Part shown: positions 54,902 to 63,305 of the stretch, piece by piece
Numbering within the stretch: the stretch's first letter is position 1
How the letters are laid out: each line of letters begins with the position of its first letter
Assembly (NCBI GenBank): GCA_963823535.1
Contig: CAWGLZ010000001.1
Coordinates: forward strand, 62,001-126,000
From: RPQJ01 sp963823535
GTDB lineage: Bacteria > Pseudomonadota > Gammaproteobacteria > Steroidobacterales > Steroidobacteraceae
Length of the DNA stretch: 64,000 nt
Direction of reading: 5' to 3'
Translations under genes and position numbers: made by a program
Notes under the pieces: generated by a model
Told to the model about the DNA's origin: nothing
Seen by the model: the letters and a program-made list of their open reading frames with translations, nothing else
Databases searched by the model: none

Positions 54902-55987
54902 TCAGCGTGGCACGAGCCGCAGCACCCGGCGCAGGAGCGCATCCCGCGCGGCCGCCGTCGGTGCCACGAGCGTGCAGTGGCCGAGCTTGCGTCCCGGCCT
55001 CGGCGACTTGCCGTAGTCATGGTAGTGCACGCCCGGCAGCGCGAGCAGTCGTTCGCGCGCGGGCATCGTGCCGATGAAGTTGACCATGGCCGAGTGGCCG
55101 GTTGCGCGGGTGTCGCCGAGCGGCAGGCCGAGGATGGCGCGCAGGTGATTCTCGAACTGGGAGGTTGCCGCACCCTCGATGGTCCAGTGACCGGAGTTGT
55201 GCACGCGCGGCGCCATCTCGTTGGCCATGAGCCGGCCGCGCTCCACGAAGAACTCCAGCGTCAGCACGCCGGCGTAGCCGAAGTGATCGAGCACGCGCCC
55301 GAGGTGACGCTCGGCGTCCCGCTGCAGTCGCGCATTGCGCTGCGGCGCACGGGTGACGCGCAGGATCCCGTCGCGGTGGGTGTTCGCCACGATCGGATAC
55401 GCACGCGTCTCGCGGCGCGTGCTGCGTGCGCCGACGATCGAGATCTCCTGCTCGAACCGGACGAATCCCTCGAGGATCAGCGGTACTCCGCCGAGCGCCT
55501 CCCAGGCGGCATCGATGTCGCCGCGTCGCCGCAGGTAGTGCTGGCCCCGCCCGTCGTATCCGAGCCGTCTCGTCTTCAGGACGCTCGGCAGGCCGAGCTC
55601 CGCGACGGCCGCGTCGAGGTCCTGCCGCGAGTCGACGGCGCGGTAAGGCGGCGTGGGAATCCCCAGGCGCCCGAAGAGTTCCTTCTCGAGCAGGCGGTCC
55701 TGCGATACGCGCAGCGCGTCCACCGGGGGGAAGCAGGGTCGCGTCGCCGCGATCTCCTGCAGCGCGGCGACCGGAACGTTCTCGAATTCGTACGTGACGA
55801 GATCGACCTCGGCGGCGAGCCGCTTCAGGCTCGTGGCGTCGTCGAAGGCGCCGGTCACGATGGTGGCGACCTGTGCGCCGGGCGAGTCGGCGCTCGAGTC
55901 TAGGAATCGGAACTGCAACGCCAGCGGATAGCCGGCGAGTGCCAGCATGCGCCCGAGCTGGCCGGCCCCGATGATCCCGATCCTCAT
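54902..55987 (-). CDS. purK: N5-carboxyaminoimidazole ribonucleotide synthase
   Basis: 361 residues, ATP-grasp enzyme of purine synthesis that carboxylates AIR. N-terminal GIIGAGQLGRMLALAG, the ATP-grasp LKTRRLGYDGRGQ loop and the C-terminal ANEMAPRVHNSGHWTIEGA signature are all present. Its ATG overlaps the purE stop (ATGA), so purE-purK is an operon. Confidence 0.97.
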   Translation of the reverse strand: MRIGIIGAGQLGRMLALAGYPLALQFRFLDSSADSPGAQVATIVTGAFDDATSLKRLAAEVDLVTYEFENVPVAALQEIAATRPCFPPVDALRVSQDRLLEKELFGRLGIPTPPYRAVDSRQDLDAAVAELGLPSVLKTRRLGYDGRGQHYLRRRGDIDAAWEALGGVPLILEGFVRFEQEISIVGARSTRRETRAYPIVANTHRDGILRVTRAPQRNARLQRDAERHLGRVLDHFGYAGVLTLEFFVERGRLMANEMAPRVHNSGHWTIEGAATSQFENHLRAILGLPLGDTRATGHSAMVNFIGTMPARERLLALPGVHYHDYGKSPRPGRKLGHCTLVAPTAAARDALLRRVLRLVPR

Positions 55988-56487
55988 GTCGTGGCGGGTG
56001 GCTGCCTGGGATCCGGCTGCGCGAGTACCCGCTCGGTCTGCGCAGCGCGGAAGGTCTCGACGGCGGCACGGATCGCGGGGTGCGTGTTGCCGAGGATCGC
56101 CGCGGCCAGCAGCGCCGCATTCGTCGCACCCGCCGGGCCGATGGCCAGCGTGCCGACCGGGATGCCGGCCGGCATCTGCACGATCGACAACAGGGAGTCG
56201 AGGCCGTTCAGCGTCCGCGACTGGACCGGAACGCCGAGCACGGGCAGCGACGTCTTCGCCGCGGCCATGCCCGGGAGGTGGGCCGCCCCGCCGGCGCCGG
56301 CGATCAGCACCTGCAGACCCCGTTCACTCGCGGTCGACGCGTACTCGAACAGCAGGTCGGGGGTGCGGTGTGCTGAAACGACCCGCACCTCGTGGGGGAC
56401 GCCGAGCTTCTCGAGCGTCTCGGCCGCGCTGCGCAGGGTCTCCCAGTCGGAGGTCGACCCCATGATGATGCCAACGAGTGGTTTCAC
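55984..56487 (-). CDS. purE: N5-carboxyaminoimidazole ribonucleotide mutase
   Basis: 167 residues from GTG at 56487 (VKPLVGIIMGSTSDWETL). The active-site blocks MGSTSDW, VSAHRTPD and AGAGGAAHLPGM are intact. An upstream GTG at 56517 would add ten residues of non-family sequence. The chosen start sits on the edge of a perfect inverted repeat whose loop reads TACAAT, and no Shine-Dalgarno precedes it. It either starts from an upstream message through darP or is nearly leaderless. Confidence 0.93.
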   Translation of the reverse strand: MKPLVGIIMGSTSDWETLRSAAETLEKLGVPHEVRVVSAHRTPDLLFEYASTASERGLQVLIAGAGGAAHLPGMAAAKTSLPVLGVPVQSRTLNGLDSLLSIVQMPAGIPVGTLAIGPAGATNAALLAAAILGNTHPAIRAAVETFRAAQTERVLAQPDPRQPPATT

Positions 56488-56507
56488 CGATGCATTGTAG
56501 CATCGGT
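56486..56507 (-). promoter_or_regulatory. Perfect inverted repeat at the purE start
   Basis: Arms ACCGATGC and GCATCGGT (8 bases each, no mismatch) enclose a six-base loop that reads TACAAT on the purE strand. TGC precedes it, giving an extended -10 form TGC-TACAAT. The second arm runs into the GTG start codon. It does not resemble the E. coli PurR operator. It could be a promoter inside an operator, or an mRNA hairpin covering the start. Confidence 0.5.
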
Positions 56508-56518
56508 CGCTGCCCACC

Positions 56519-57031
56519 TTATGCGGCAGGCGGCGACAGCAGCTCGCGCAGTTTCCGGAACAGCTGGCGGGCCGAGGCGGGCGGTCGCGCCGCCGTGTGT
56601 TCCGCGCGCGCCTGGCGGGACAGTGATCGCAACCGCTGCAGGTCCGGCGGAGCGACGATCGAGGCCAGCTCCGTCCAGGCCTCCGGCTCGTCCGCCAGCA
56701 GGCGGTCGCGCCACTGCTCGATCGCGTGCTCGCTCTTCACCCGCTGGCGGTCCATGTCGGCACGGCGTGCGAGCGCGTCCCTGATCGGCTCCGGGTCGAT
56801 GCGCCGCAGCAGCTTGCCGATGTACAGCCGCTGGCGGACTTTCGCGCCGTGGCTCGTGATGCGCCGCCCGGCCATGACCGCCTCGCGAACGTCGTCCGGC
56901 AGCGGCAGGGCCTCGAGTTCCGACGTCGGCAGCGCGACCAGGAGTTCCCCGAGGTCCTGCAGGTCGCGGCTCTGCCGCTTGAGCTCGCTCTTGCTCGGTG
57001 GCTCGACGTCGAAGTCCTGCGGATCGTCCAT
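56519..57031 (-). CDS. darP: Ribosome biogenesis factor DarP (YjgA)
   Basis: 170 residues from the ATG at 57031, which has AGGA about nine bases upstream; an in-frame ATG at 57049 is an alternative. The family core KSELKRQSRDLQDLGELLV, GAKVRQRLYIGKLLRRIDPEPIRDAL and the C-terminal SARQLFRKLRELL match YjgA/DarP, which assists 50S maturation. Divergent from pmbA, an arrangement also common in gammaproteobacteria. Confidence 0.93.
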   Translation of the reverse strand: MDDPQDFDVEPPSKSELKRQSRDLQDLGELLVALPTSELEALPLPDDVREAVMAGRRITSHGAKVRQRLYIGKLLRRIDPEPIRDALARRADMDRQRVKSEHAIEQWRDRLLADEPEAWTELASIVAPPDLQRLRSLSRQARAEHTAARPPASARQLFRKLRELLSPPAA

Positions 57032-57072
57032 CGGACGAAATCCTAGCATGCGCGGGCCGGACCGCCCGCCGC

Positions 57073-57081
57073 TGCTAGAAT
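57073..57081 (+). promoter_or_regulatory. Extended -10 element upstream of pmbA
   Basis: TGC followed by TAGAAT (57076-57081), 27 bases before the pmbA ATG. There is no recognisable -35 at 16-18 bases. The same TGC-TAnAAT form appears at the purE palindrome on the other strand. Confidence 0.5.
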
Positions 57082-57108
57082 GCGCCGTCCCCGGCCACAG
57101 GCAGTCCC

Positions 57109-58458
57109 ATGTCCACCGATTCCTCCACCGCTCTCGTCCCGGACGGGGCCGACCTGCTGGCCCTGGTGGAACTCGCGCTCGAGGAGGCCCGGACCCTCGG
57201 CGCGTCCCAGGCGGAAGCCGCGATCAGCATGGACGTCGGGCTCTCGGTGTCGGTGCGGCTCGGCGAGGTGGAGACCATCGAATACCAGCGTGACCGGGGC
57301 ATGGGCGTCACGGTCTACTTCGGCAAGCGCAAGGGTTCGGCGAGTACGGCGGACCTCGGCGACGCGGCCCTGCGCGAGACCGTCGCCAAGGCCTGCAGCA
57401 TCGCCCGGTTCACCGCGGAGGATCCCTGCGCGGGGCTCGCGGATCCCGACACCCTGGCAACCGAGATCCCGGACCTCGATCTTTCTCATCCGTGGGACCT
57501 GACGCCCGAACGTGCCTGCGAGATCGCGCTCCAGTGCGAGGCCGCCGCGCTGGCCGTCGACCCGCGGATCACGAACTCTGAGGGCGCGGGCATCGGCAGT
57601 CACCGCGGCCTGCGCGCCTATGGCAATTCGCATGGATTCCTGGCCGCGTATCCCGGGACGGTACACAGCCTGAGCTGCGCCGTCGTCGGCGCCGCCGGCG
57701 AGGAGATGGAACGCGACTACTGGTACACGACCGCCCGGGACTGGCGCGACCTCGAGCCGGCCGAGGCGGTCGGCCGCGCGAGCGGGGCGCGCGCCGTGCA
57801 GCGCCTGGGCGCACGCAAGCTCGGGACGATGCGCGTGCCGGTCCTGTTCGCGCCCGACGTGGCTCGCGGCCTGGTGGGCCATTTCGTCGGCGCCGTGCGC
57901 GGCGGCAGCCAGTACCGGCGCGCGTCGTTCCTGCTCGACGCCGCCGGCCAGTCGGTCTTCCCGGAATGGTTTTCCATCTCCGAGCGGCCGCACCTGCCGC
58001 GTGCGCTCGCGAGCGCACCCTTCGATCACGAAGGCGTCGCCACGCACGACCGCGAACTCGTGAGCGGGGGAGTGCTGCTCGGCTACGTGCTCGGCACGTA
58101 CTCGGCGCGCAAGCTCGGCCTGCGCACGACCGGCAACGCGGGAGGAACCCACAACCTGATCGTGCACGGCCGTGGTCGCGACCTCGACGGGATGCTGGCG
58201 CTGATGGATCGCGGCCTGTTCGTGACGGAACTGATGGGGCAGGGCGTCAACGGCGTGACCGGCGACTATTCGCGCGGGGCCGCCGGATTCTGGGTCGAGG
58301 GCGGACGCCTCGTGCATCCCGTCCACGAGGTCACCGTCGCGGGAAACCTGCGCGAGATCTACAAGGGCATCGTCGACGTCGGGGCAGACGTCGACCTGCG
58401 CGGCGGCATCCGTACGGGATCGGTCCTCGTCGAACGGATGACCGTGGCGGGCGCCTGA
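57109..58458 (+). CDS. pmbA: TldE/PmbA peptidase subunit
   Basis: 449 residues (E. coli 450). Partner of TldD that lacks the HExxxH zinc motif, as expected. Conserved blocks: ITNSEGAGIGSHRGLRAYGNSHGF, DGEGVATHDR-type segment (here FDHEGVATHDRELV), TTGNAGGTHNLIV and ELMGQGVNGVTGDYSRGAAGFWVEGG. Start ATG 57109 gives typical length. Confidence 0.96.
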   Translation: MSTDSSTALVPDGADLLALVELALEEARTLGASQAEAAISMDVGLSVSVRLGEVETIEYQRDRGMGVTVYFGKRKGSASTADLGDAALRETVAKACSIARFTAEDPCAGLADPDTLATEIPDLDLSHPWDLTPERACEIALQCEAAALAVDPRITNSEGAGIGSHRGLRAYGNSHGFLAAYPGTVHSLSCAVVGAAGEEMERDYWYTTARDWRDLEPAEAVGRASGARAVQRLGARKLGTMRVPVLFAPDVARGLVGHFVGAVRGGSQYRRASFLLDAAGQSVFPEWFSISERPHLPRALASAPFDHEGVATHDRELVSGGVLLGYVLGTYSARKLGLRTTGNAGGTHNLIVHGRGRDLDGMLALMDRGLFVTELMGQGVNGVTGDYSRGAAGFWVEGGRLVHPVHEVTVAGNLREIYKGIVDVGADVDLRGGIRTGSVLVERMTVAGA

Positions 58459-58475
58459 AGGTCGGCGGGGCCGGA

Positions 58476-59804
58476 TCAGCCCGGGTTGCGCAGCAGGTCG
58501 AGCAGGCTCCGGCCCTGCATGCTCGTGCGCAGCGCCTCGTCGGCAACGCGCGCCGCCTCGTCCGCAGGCTGCACCGGTCGGGGGGCCGGCCGCCGCGGGT
58601 CGGGCGTCTCGTGGCGGATGGCATCGAGGATCGCGGCGAGCGAGATGCTGCCGAGGTCGCGCGCCGGAGCGACCGTGTCGTCGTCCGCATCGAGGATCAG
58701 GCCGTGCGAGGCGAGCGAGGAGACGACCTCGCCGAGGACCTTGCCGGGGACGTCGAGCCGCTCGGCGAGCCCGCTCATGTCCCATCGGTCGGTCCCGGCA
58801 ACGAACCGTTCGCCGACCAGGACCATGACGGACAGTGCGAGTCGCTCGCGCAGCGCGTTCGTCATGTGGACGTCCTCGTGCCCGGTCCGCAGGTGCTCGG
58901 GGTGCTGGACGTAGAACGACAGCTGCGCACCGAGCAGCAGGATGAGCCAGCTCAGGTACAGCCAGATCAGGAACAGCAGCACGACGGCAAATCCCGCGTA
59001 GATCGCCGCGGTCTGGGTCGCGTAGACGACGATCCGGGCGAACAGCGCACCGACGGCCGCCCACAGCAGGCCGCCCGCCAGCGCGCCCACCAGCGCGGGC
59101 ACCAGGCGCACGCGCGTGTTGGGAATGTAGGTGTAAACGAAGACGAACAGGGCGATCACCATCGCGTACGGTGCGAGCCGGCCCTGTCCGGGCACCGACT
59201 GGTCGCCCGTCGCGAGTCCGGAGAGCGTCGCCAGAACCGCGCTGGCCTCGAACTTGGCGATCAGGACCATGGACAGCGCGCCGATGACCGGTGCGACGAG
59301 CATCACCACGAGGTACTCGCTCACGCGCCGGGCGAGGCTGCGCGGACGCTCGACGTGCCAGACGAAATTGAGCGCCTCCTCCATCTTCTGGATCATGGAC
59401 ACGATGGTGTAGAGCAGGAACACGAAGCCGATCGTACCGAGGACCGTGCCCTGCACGTTCTCGACGAAGCCCATGATGCTCCGGGCGAGCGCCTGGCCCT
59501 GCTCGCCCAGGGGTCGCAGGAATTCATACAGCACGGGCTCCAGTTCGCGATGGAAGCCGAACGCCTTCAGCACCGCGAACGCGACCGCGATCACCGGCAC
59601 GATCGCGAACAGCGTCGAGTAGACGAGGCTCATGGCGCGCAGGCCGAGGTCGCCGCGCCCGAGGTCGCGAAGCAGCGCATAGAGATAGCGCAGCGGCAGG
59701 ACGAGCCAGCGCAGCGCCCGCCCGCCGACGGCCTCGGGCAGGTCGAACAACCAGTGCTCGAACTCGCGATGCAGCGACGTGAAGATATTGCGGGGCTTGC
59801 CCAA
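58476..59804 (-). CDS. YihY/BrkB-family inner-membrane protein
   Basis: 442 residues from TTG at 59804, the only start codon before the conserved region. About six membrane helices lie between residues 55 and 290 (for example GTIGFVFLLYTIVSMIQKM and AGFAVVLLFLIWLYLSWLILLLGAQL), with the family motif NFVWHVERPRSLARRV. The last 130 residues are soluble and look like a winged-helix segment (GLAERLDVPGKVLGEVVSSLASHGLI). The family was once called RNase BN; that activity is now assigned elsewhere and the function is unresolved. Confidence 0.88.
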   Translation of the reverse strand: MGKPRNIFTSLHREFEHWLFDLPEAVGGRALRWLVLPLRYLYALLRDLGRGDLGLRAMSLVYSTLFAIVPVIAVAFAVLKAFGFHRELEPVLYEFLRPLGEQGQALARSIMGFVENVQGTVLGTIGFVFLLYTIVSMIQKMEEALNFVWHVERPRSLARRVSEYLVVMLVAPVIGALSMVLIAKFEASAVLATLSGLATGDQSVPGQGRLAPYAMVIALFVFVYTYIPNTRVRLVPALVGALAGGLLWAAVGALFARIVVYATQTAAIYAGFAVVLLFLIWLYLSWLILLLGAQLSFYVQHPEHLRTGHEDVHMTNALRERLALSVMVLVGERFVAGTDRWDMSGLAERLDVPGKVLGEVVSSLASHGLILDADDDTVAPARDLGSISLAAILDAIRHETPDPRRPAPRPVQPADEAARVADEALRTSMQGRSLLDLLRNPG

Positions 59805-59915
59805 AACGGTGAAAGCCTTGCACGGCGGCCCGTCGTCGGCAAGTAGCGGATTGCCGGGACCGCGCCGGCGAGCGCTGGTCGCGGCGCGGAATGCGCGCCG
59901 GCGCCGGTCGACCGG

Positions 59916-60824
59916 CTAGGCGGTGAGCCGCCTGAGCGCCTCGCGGTACTTCTCGGAGGTCCGGCGGATGACGTCCTCTGGCAGGTGTGGTGCCGGCGGC
60001 GTCTTGTCCCAGTCGAGGGTCTCGAGGTAGTCGCGCACGAACTGCTTGTCGAACGACGGCGGGCTGGAGCCCGGCTGATAGGTGTCCACCGGCCAGAAGC
60101 GCGAGGAATCCGGCGTCAGCGCCTCGTCGATCAGCGTCAGCGTGCCCGACTCGTCGACACCGAACTCGAACTTCGTGTCGGCGATGATGATGCCCCGCTC
60201 GAGCGCGTGCCGCGCGGCGAACTCGTAGAGCGCAACCGCGGTGTCGCGCACCCGTGCCGCGAGGGGTTCGCCGAGGACGGCGGCCACCGCGTCGAACGCG
60301 ACGTTCTCGTCGTGCTGGCCGAGTTCCGCCTTGGTGGCCGGGGTGAAGATCGGCGCCGGCAGGCGGTCCGCCATGCGCAGGCCGCGCGGCAGGTCGATCC
60401 CGCACACCTGCCCGGTGCGCTGGTAGTCTTTCCAGCCCGAGCCGATCAGGTAACCGCGGACCACGGCTTCGACCGGCAGTGCCTTCAGCCGGCGCACGAC
60501 CATGCTGCGATCGGCGATGAGCGCCCGCTCGTCCGCATCGGGCACGGCGCGCTCCAGCGGGTAGTCGGACAGGTGGTTCGGCACGATGTGGCGCGTCTTC
60601 CCGAACCAGTAGTTCGAGATGCGGGTCAGCACCTGCCCCTTGCCCGGGATGGGATCGGGCAGGACGACGTCGAAGGCACTCAGGCGGTCGGTGGTGACGA
60701 TCAGCATGTGGCGATCGTCCACCCGGTAGATGTCGCGGACCTTGCCCTGGTGCAGACGCTCCAGCGCCGGGAGTCGCGATTCGTGCATTGGCGGGGACGG
60801 CGTGGACGGTGCGGGTGAAGCCAT
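59916..60824 (-). CDS. purC: SAICAR synthetase
   Basis: Purine pathway ligase joining CAIR and aspartate. I use the ATG at 60824 (302 residues), which has GGAA about nine bases upstream. An ATG at 60788 begins nearer the conserved LHQGKVRDIY but has no ribosome-binding site. Key blocks: QGKVRDIYRVDD, TTDRLSAFDVVLPDPIPGKG, EAVVRGYLIGSGWKDYQRTG, IIADTKFEFGVDESG and EALTPDSSRFW. It is the longer type common in Xanthomonadales and relatives. Confidence 0.95.
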   Translation of the reverse strand: MASPAPSTPSPPMHESRLPALERLHQGKVRDIYRVDDRHMLIVTTDRLSAFDVVLPDPIPGKGQVLTRISNYWFGKTRHIVPNHLSDYPLERAVPDADERALIADRSMVVRRLKALPVEAVVRGYLIGSGWKDYQRTGQVCGIDLPRGLRMADRLPAPIFTPATKAELGQHDENVAFDAVAAVLGEPLAARVRDTAVALYEFAARHALERGIIIADTKFEFGVDESGTLTLIDEALTPDSSRFWPVDTYQPGSSPPSFDKQFVRDYLETLDWDKTPPAPHLPEDVIRRTSEKYREALRRLTA

Positions 60825-60928
60825 GTGCAGGGTTCCGGTTCCGGGGGACGGGACGGGCCTGCTGGTAACATGGCGGGCCGTCACGGGCAGCAGTGTTGCA
60901 AGGGCATTCCCCGACGGTCAAGGAATCG

Positions 60929-61720
60929 ATGGGCTGGTACGGAAAACTGATCGGGACGGCGCTCGGCGCCATCATCGGCCGCGGGCTGCTCGGTGCCATC
61001 GTGGGTTTCGTGATCGGCCACCTGTTCGATCAGCGGGCCCGGGCAGCGCGCGCGTCGCGGACGATGCCGTCGCGCGACCTCCAGTCGGCGTTCTTCCGTG
61101 CGACGTTCCAGGTCATGGGACACGCCGCGAAGGCCGATGGCCACGTCACCGAGCAGGAAATCGACGCCGCGCGCAATGCCATGCGGCGCTTCTCGCTCAG
61201 CGACGCCGACGTCCGCCGTGCGATCGATCTCTACACGGAAGGCAAGTCGCCGGATTATCCGCTGGACGACGTGCTGCGGGATCTACGGATTGCGTCGACG
61301 GGCCGCGACGACCTGCGACGCCTGTTCGTGCAGATCCAGCTCGAGGCGGCGCTGCAGGGGGGCGGGCTGAACCCGTCTTCCCGGGCCGTGTTTGCGCGGA
61401 TCTGCAATGCGCTCGGGATCTCGCCCATCGAGTTCGCGGCCCTCGAGGCCATGCTGCGCATGCGTGGGCAGGCGGGATCGGCCGGTCCCGGCCGTGCCGA
61501 TGCCGAACGGCTGGCGGACGCCTACCAGGTGCTGGGTGTCCCGGCCGCTGCGCCGGATACCGAGGTGACGCTGGCCTATCGGCGACTGATGAGCCAGAAC
61601 CACCCGGACAAGATGGTCGCCAACGGCCTGCCGCAGTCGATGATCGAGGCTGCGCACGAACGCACGCGGCGCATCCTGGAGGCCTACGAGGTCGTCCGGA
61701 AACACCGGGGGATGAAGTAG
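60929..61720 (+). CDS. djlA: DnaJ-like membrane co-chaperone DjlA
   Basis: 263 residues from ATG 60929 with AAGGA upstream; a TTG at 60893 is rejected. One N-terminal glycine-rich membrane segment (IGTALGAIIGRGLLGAIVGFVIGHLF) is followed by a TerB-like acidic helical domain (AAKADGHVTEQEIDAARN). A C-terminal J domain carries the HPD motif in SQNHPDKMVANGLP. DjlA activates DnaK at the inner membrane. Confidence 0.93.
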   Translation: MGWYGKLIGTALGAIIGRGLLGAIVGFVIGHLFDQRARAARASRTMPSRDLQSAFFRATFQVMGHAAKADGHVTEQEIDAARNAMRRFSLSDADVRRAIDLYTEGKSPDYPLDDVLRDLRIASTGRDDLRRLFVQIQLEAALQGGGLNPSSRAVFARICNALGISPIEFAALEAMLRMRGQAGSAGPGRADAERLADAYQVLGVPAAAPDTEVTLAYRRLMSQNHPDKMVANGLPQSMIEAAHERTRRILEAYEVVRKHRGMK

Positions 61721-61771
61721 CCGGCGAGCCTGCTACAGTGAGTGGCACGGTCAGCCCCCTGGAGCCGCACC

Positions 61772-62452
61772 ATGCAGTCGCCCTGGATTGCCCCCTCGAT
61801 TCTCTCGGCCGACTTCGCGCGCCTCGGTGACGAGGTACGCGCGGTGCTCGACGCCGGTGCCGACATCGTGCATTTCGACGTGATGGACAACCACTACGTG
61901 CCGAACCTCACCATCGGGCCGCTGGTCTGCGAGGCCCTGCGCAAGGCGGGGATCGAGGCGCCGATCGACGTGCACCTGATGGTCAGGCCCGTGGATCGCA
62001 TCGTGCCCGACTTTGCGAAGGCAGGCGCCACGTGGATCACGTTCCACCCGGAGGCCAGTGAGCACGTGGACCGCACGATCGGCCTGATCCGCGAGTGCGG
62101 CTGCCGGCCGGGCCTCGTGCTGAACCCGGCCACGCCGGTGAACTGGCTCGATCACGTCCTCGACAAGATCGACATGGTGCTGCTGATGTCGGTCAATCCG
62201 GGGTTCGGCGGACAGTCGTTCATCCCGTCCGCACTGCCGAAGATCGCGCGCGTCCGCGAGTTGATCGACCGCAGCGGTCGCGACATCCGGCTCGAGGTGG
62301 ACGGTGGCGTCAAGGTGGACAACATCGAGGCCGTCGCGGCCGCCGGGGCGGACACGTTCGTCGCCGGTTCGGCGATCTTCGGATCCAAGGACTACCGCAG
62401 CACCATCAGCGCGATGCGCGAGAGGATTGCCCGGGCCCGGACGGCGGCCTGA
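61772..62452 (+). CDS. rpe: Ribulose-phosphate 3-epimerase
   Basis: 226 residues from ATG 61772 with GGAG upstream (61761-61764). TIM-barrel enzyme of the pentose phosphate pathway. Metal and catalytic positions are in APSILSADFARLG, VHFDVMDNHYVPN, DVHLMVRPVD, MSVNPGFGGQSF and LEVDGGVKVDN. A TGC-TACAGT element upstream (61731-61739 region) could be an extended -10. Confidence 0.96.
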   Translation: MQSPWIAPSILSADFARLGDEVRAVLDAGADIVHFDVMDNHYVPNLTIGPLVCEALRKAGIEAPIDVHLMVRPVDRIVPDFAKAGATWITFHPEASEHVDRTIGLIRECGCRPGLVLNPATPVNWLDHVLDKIDMVLLMSVNPGFGGQSFIPSALPKIARVRELIDRSGRDIRLEVDGGVKVDNIEAVAAAGADTFVAGSAIFGSKDYRSTISAMRERIARARTAA

Positions 62453-62477
62453 ACGTCCAGGACGCCTCCGTCGACGA

Positions 62478-63233
62478 TCACTCCTCGTCCTCGTCCTCGT
62501 CGTCGTCCGCGGTCGTCGCCTTGCGCGAGCGCAGGGCGAGCGGCGAGGGGGCGCTCGGCTGGGCCGACATCTGCGCCGCCTTGCCCTTGAGCCGCGGCCG
62601 CACGCCATAGACGACCATCGTCTTGCCGCGCGCCGTGAGCAGACCCTGCTCCTCGAGCACCTTGAGCACGCGCCCGGCCATCTCGCGCGAGCAGCCGACC
62701 AGCCGCGAGAGTTCCTGGCGGCTCACCTTGATCTGCGTGCCCTCGGGGTGCGTCATCGCGTCGGGCTCGTTGCAGAGATCCATGATCGCGTGGGCCACGC
62801 GGCCGGTGACGTCCACGAACGCGAGGTCACCGAGCTTGCGGTTGGTGCGATCGAGGCGGCTCGCGAGCTGCGTCGCGAGTTCGAACAGCAGGGTCGGGCT
62901 CTCGGCGGCAATCTGGCGGAAGCGGGGGTAGGTCATCTCGGCGAGTTCGCACTGCGAGCGCGTGCGCACCCAGGCGCTACGCTGCGGCTGCTCGTTGAAG
63001 AGGCCCATCTCGCCGAAGAACTGGCCCTTGTTCAGGTAGGCCAGCACCATCTCGTTGCCTTCCTCGTCCTCGATCAGCACCTCGACGGAGCCCTTGATGA
63101 CGTAGTAAAGGACGTCCGGCACGTCGCCGGCATGGATGAGCACCGTCTTCGACGGAACCGTCCGGATGCGGCAATAGCTCAGGAAACGATTGATCGCCGG
63201 AATGTCGCTCAAGGGTCGGCCGCCAGTCTCCAT
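62478..63233 (-). CDS. CRP/Vfr-family transcriptional regulator with acidic tail
   Basis: 251 residues. The cyclic-nucleotide domain keeps the cAMP contacts GQFFGEMGLF and QRSAWVR, and the C-helix DRTNRKLG has Thr at the position of CRP Thr127, with Asn in place of Ser128. The helix-turn-helix VSRQELSRLVGCSREMAGRVLKVLEEQ keeps the Arg-Glu-Arg DNA contacts of CRP, so CRP-like target sites are expected. After VVYGVRP come about 38 extra residues that end in a nearly pure Asp/Glu run encoded by a GAC/GAG repeat. More like Vfr/CRP than Xanthomonas Clp. Confidence 0.9.
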   Translation of the reverse strand: METGGRPLSDIPAINRFLSYCRIRTVPSKTVLIHAGDVPDVLYYVIKGSVEVLIEDEEGNEMVLAYLNKGQFFGEMGLFNEQPQRSAWVRTRSQCELAEMTYPRFRQIAAESPTLLFELATQLASRLDRTNRKLGDLAFVDVTGRVAHAIMDLCNEPDAMTHPEGTQIKVSRQELSRLVGCSREMAGRVLKVLEEQGLLTARGKTMVVYGVRPRLKGKAAQMSAQPSAPSPLALRSRKATTADDDEDEDEE

Positions 63234-63273
63234 GCTCCCCGTCCTTTGGTTTATGTAAAAAAGTTCCGCGGAT

Positions 63274-63301
63274 TTAATAGCAAGTACGGCAGGTGCCGCA
63301 A
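63274..63301 (-). promoter_or_regulatory. Candidate promoter of the CRP-family gene
   Basis: On the minus strand, TTGCGG (63301-63296), 16-base spacer, TATTAA (63279-63274), about 40 bases before the ATG at 63233. The following region (63240-63280) is the most AT-rich stretch nearby and includes six consecutive A/T pairs. Confidence 0.45.
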
Positions 63302-63305
63302 GCTT

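Noticed and set aside
62478..62510. TCCTCG triplet run near the rpe-crp junction as a CRISPR or regulatory repeat
   Set aside because: It is the coding sequence of the acidic tail of the CRP-family protein; there are no spacers.
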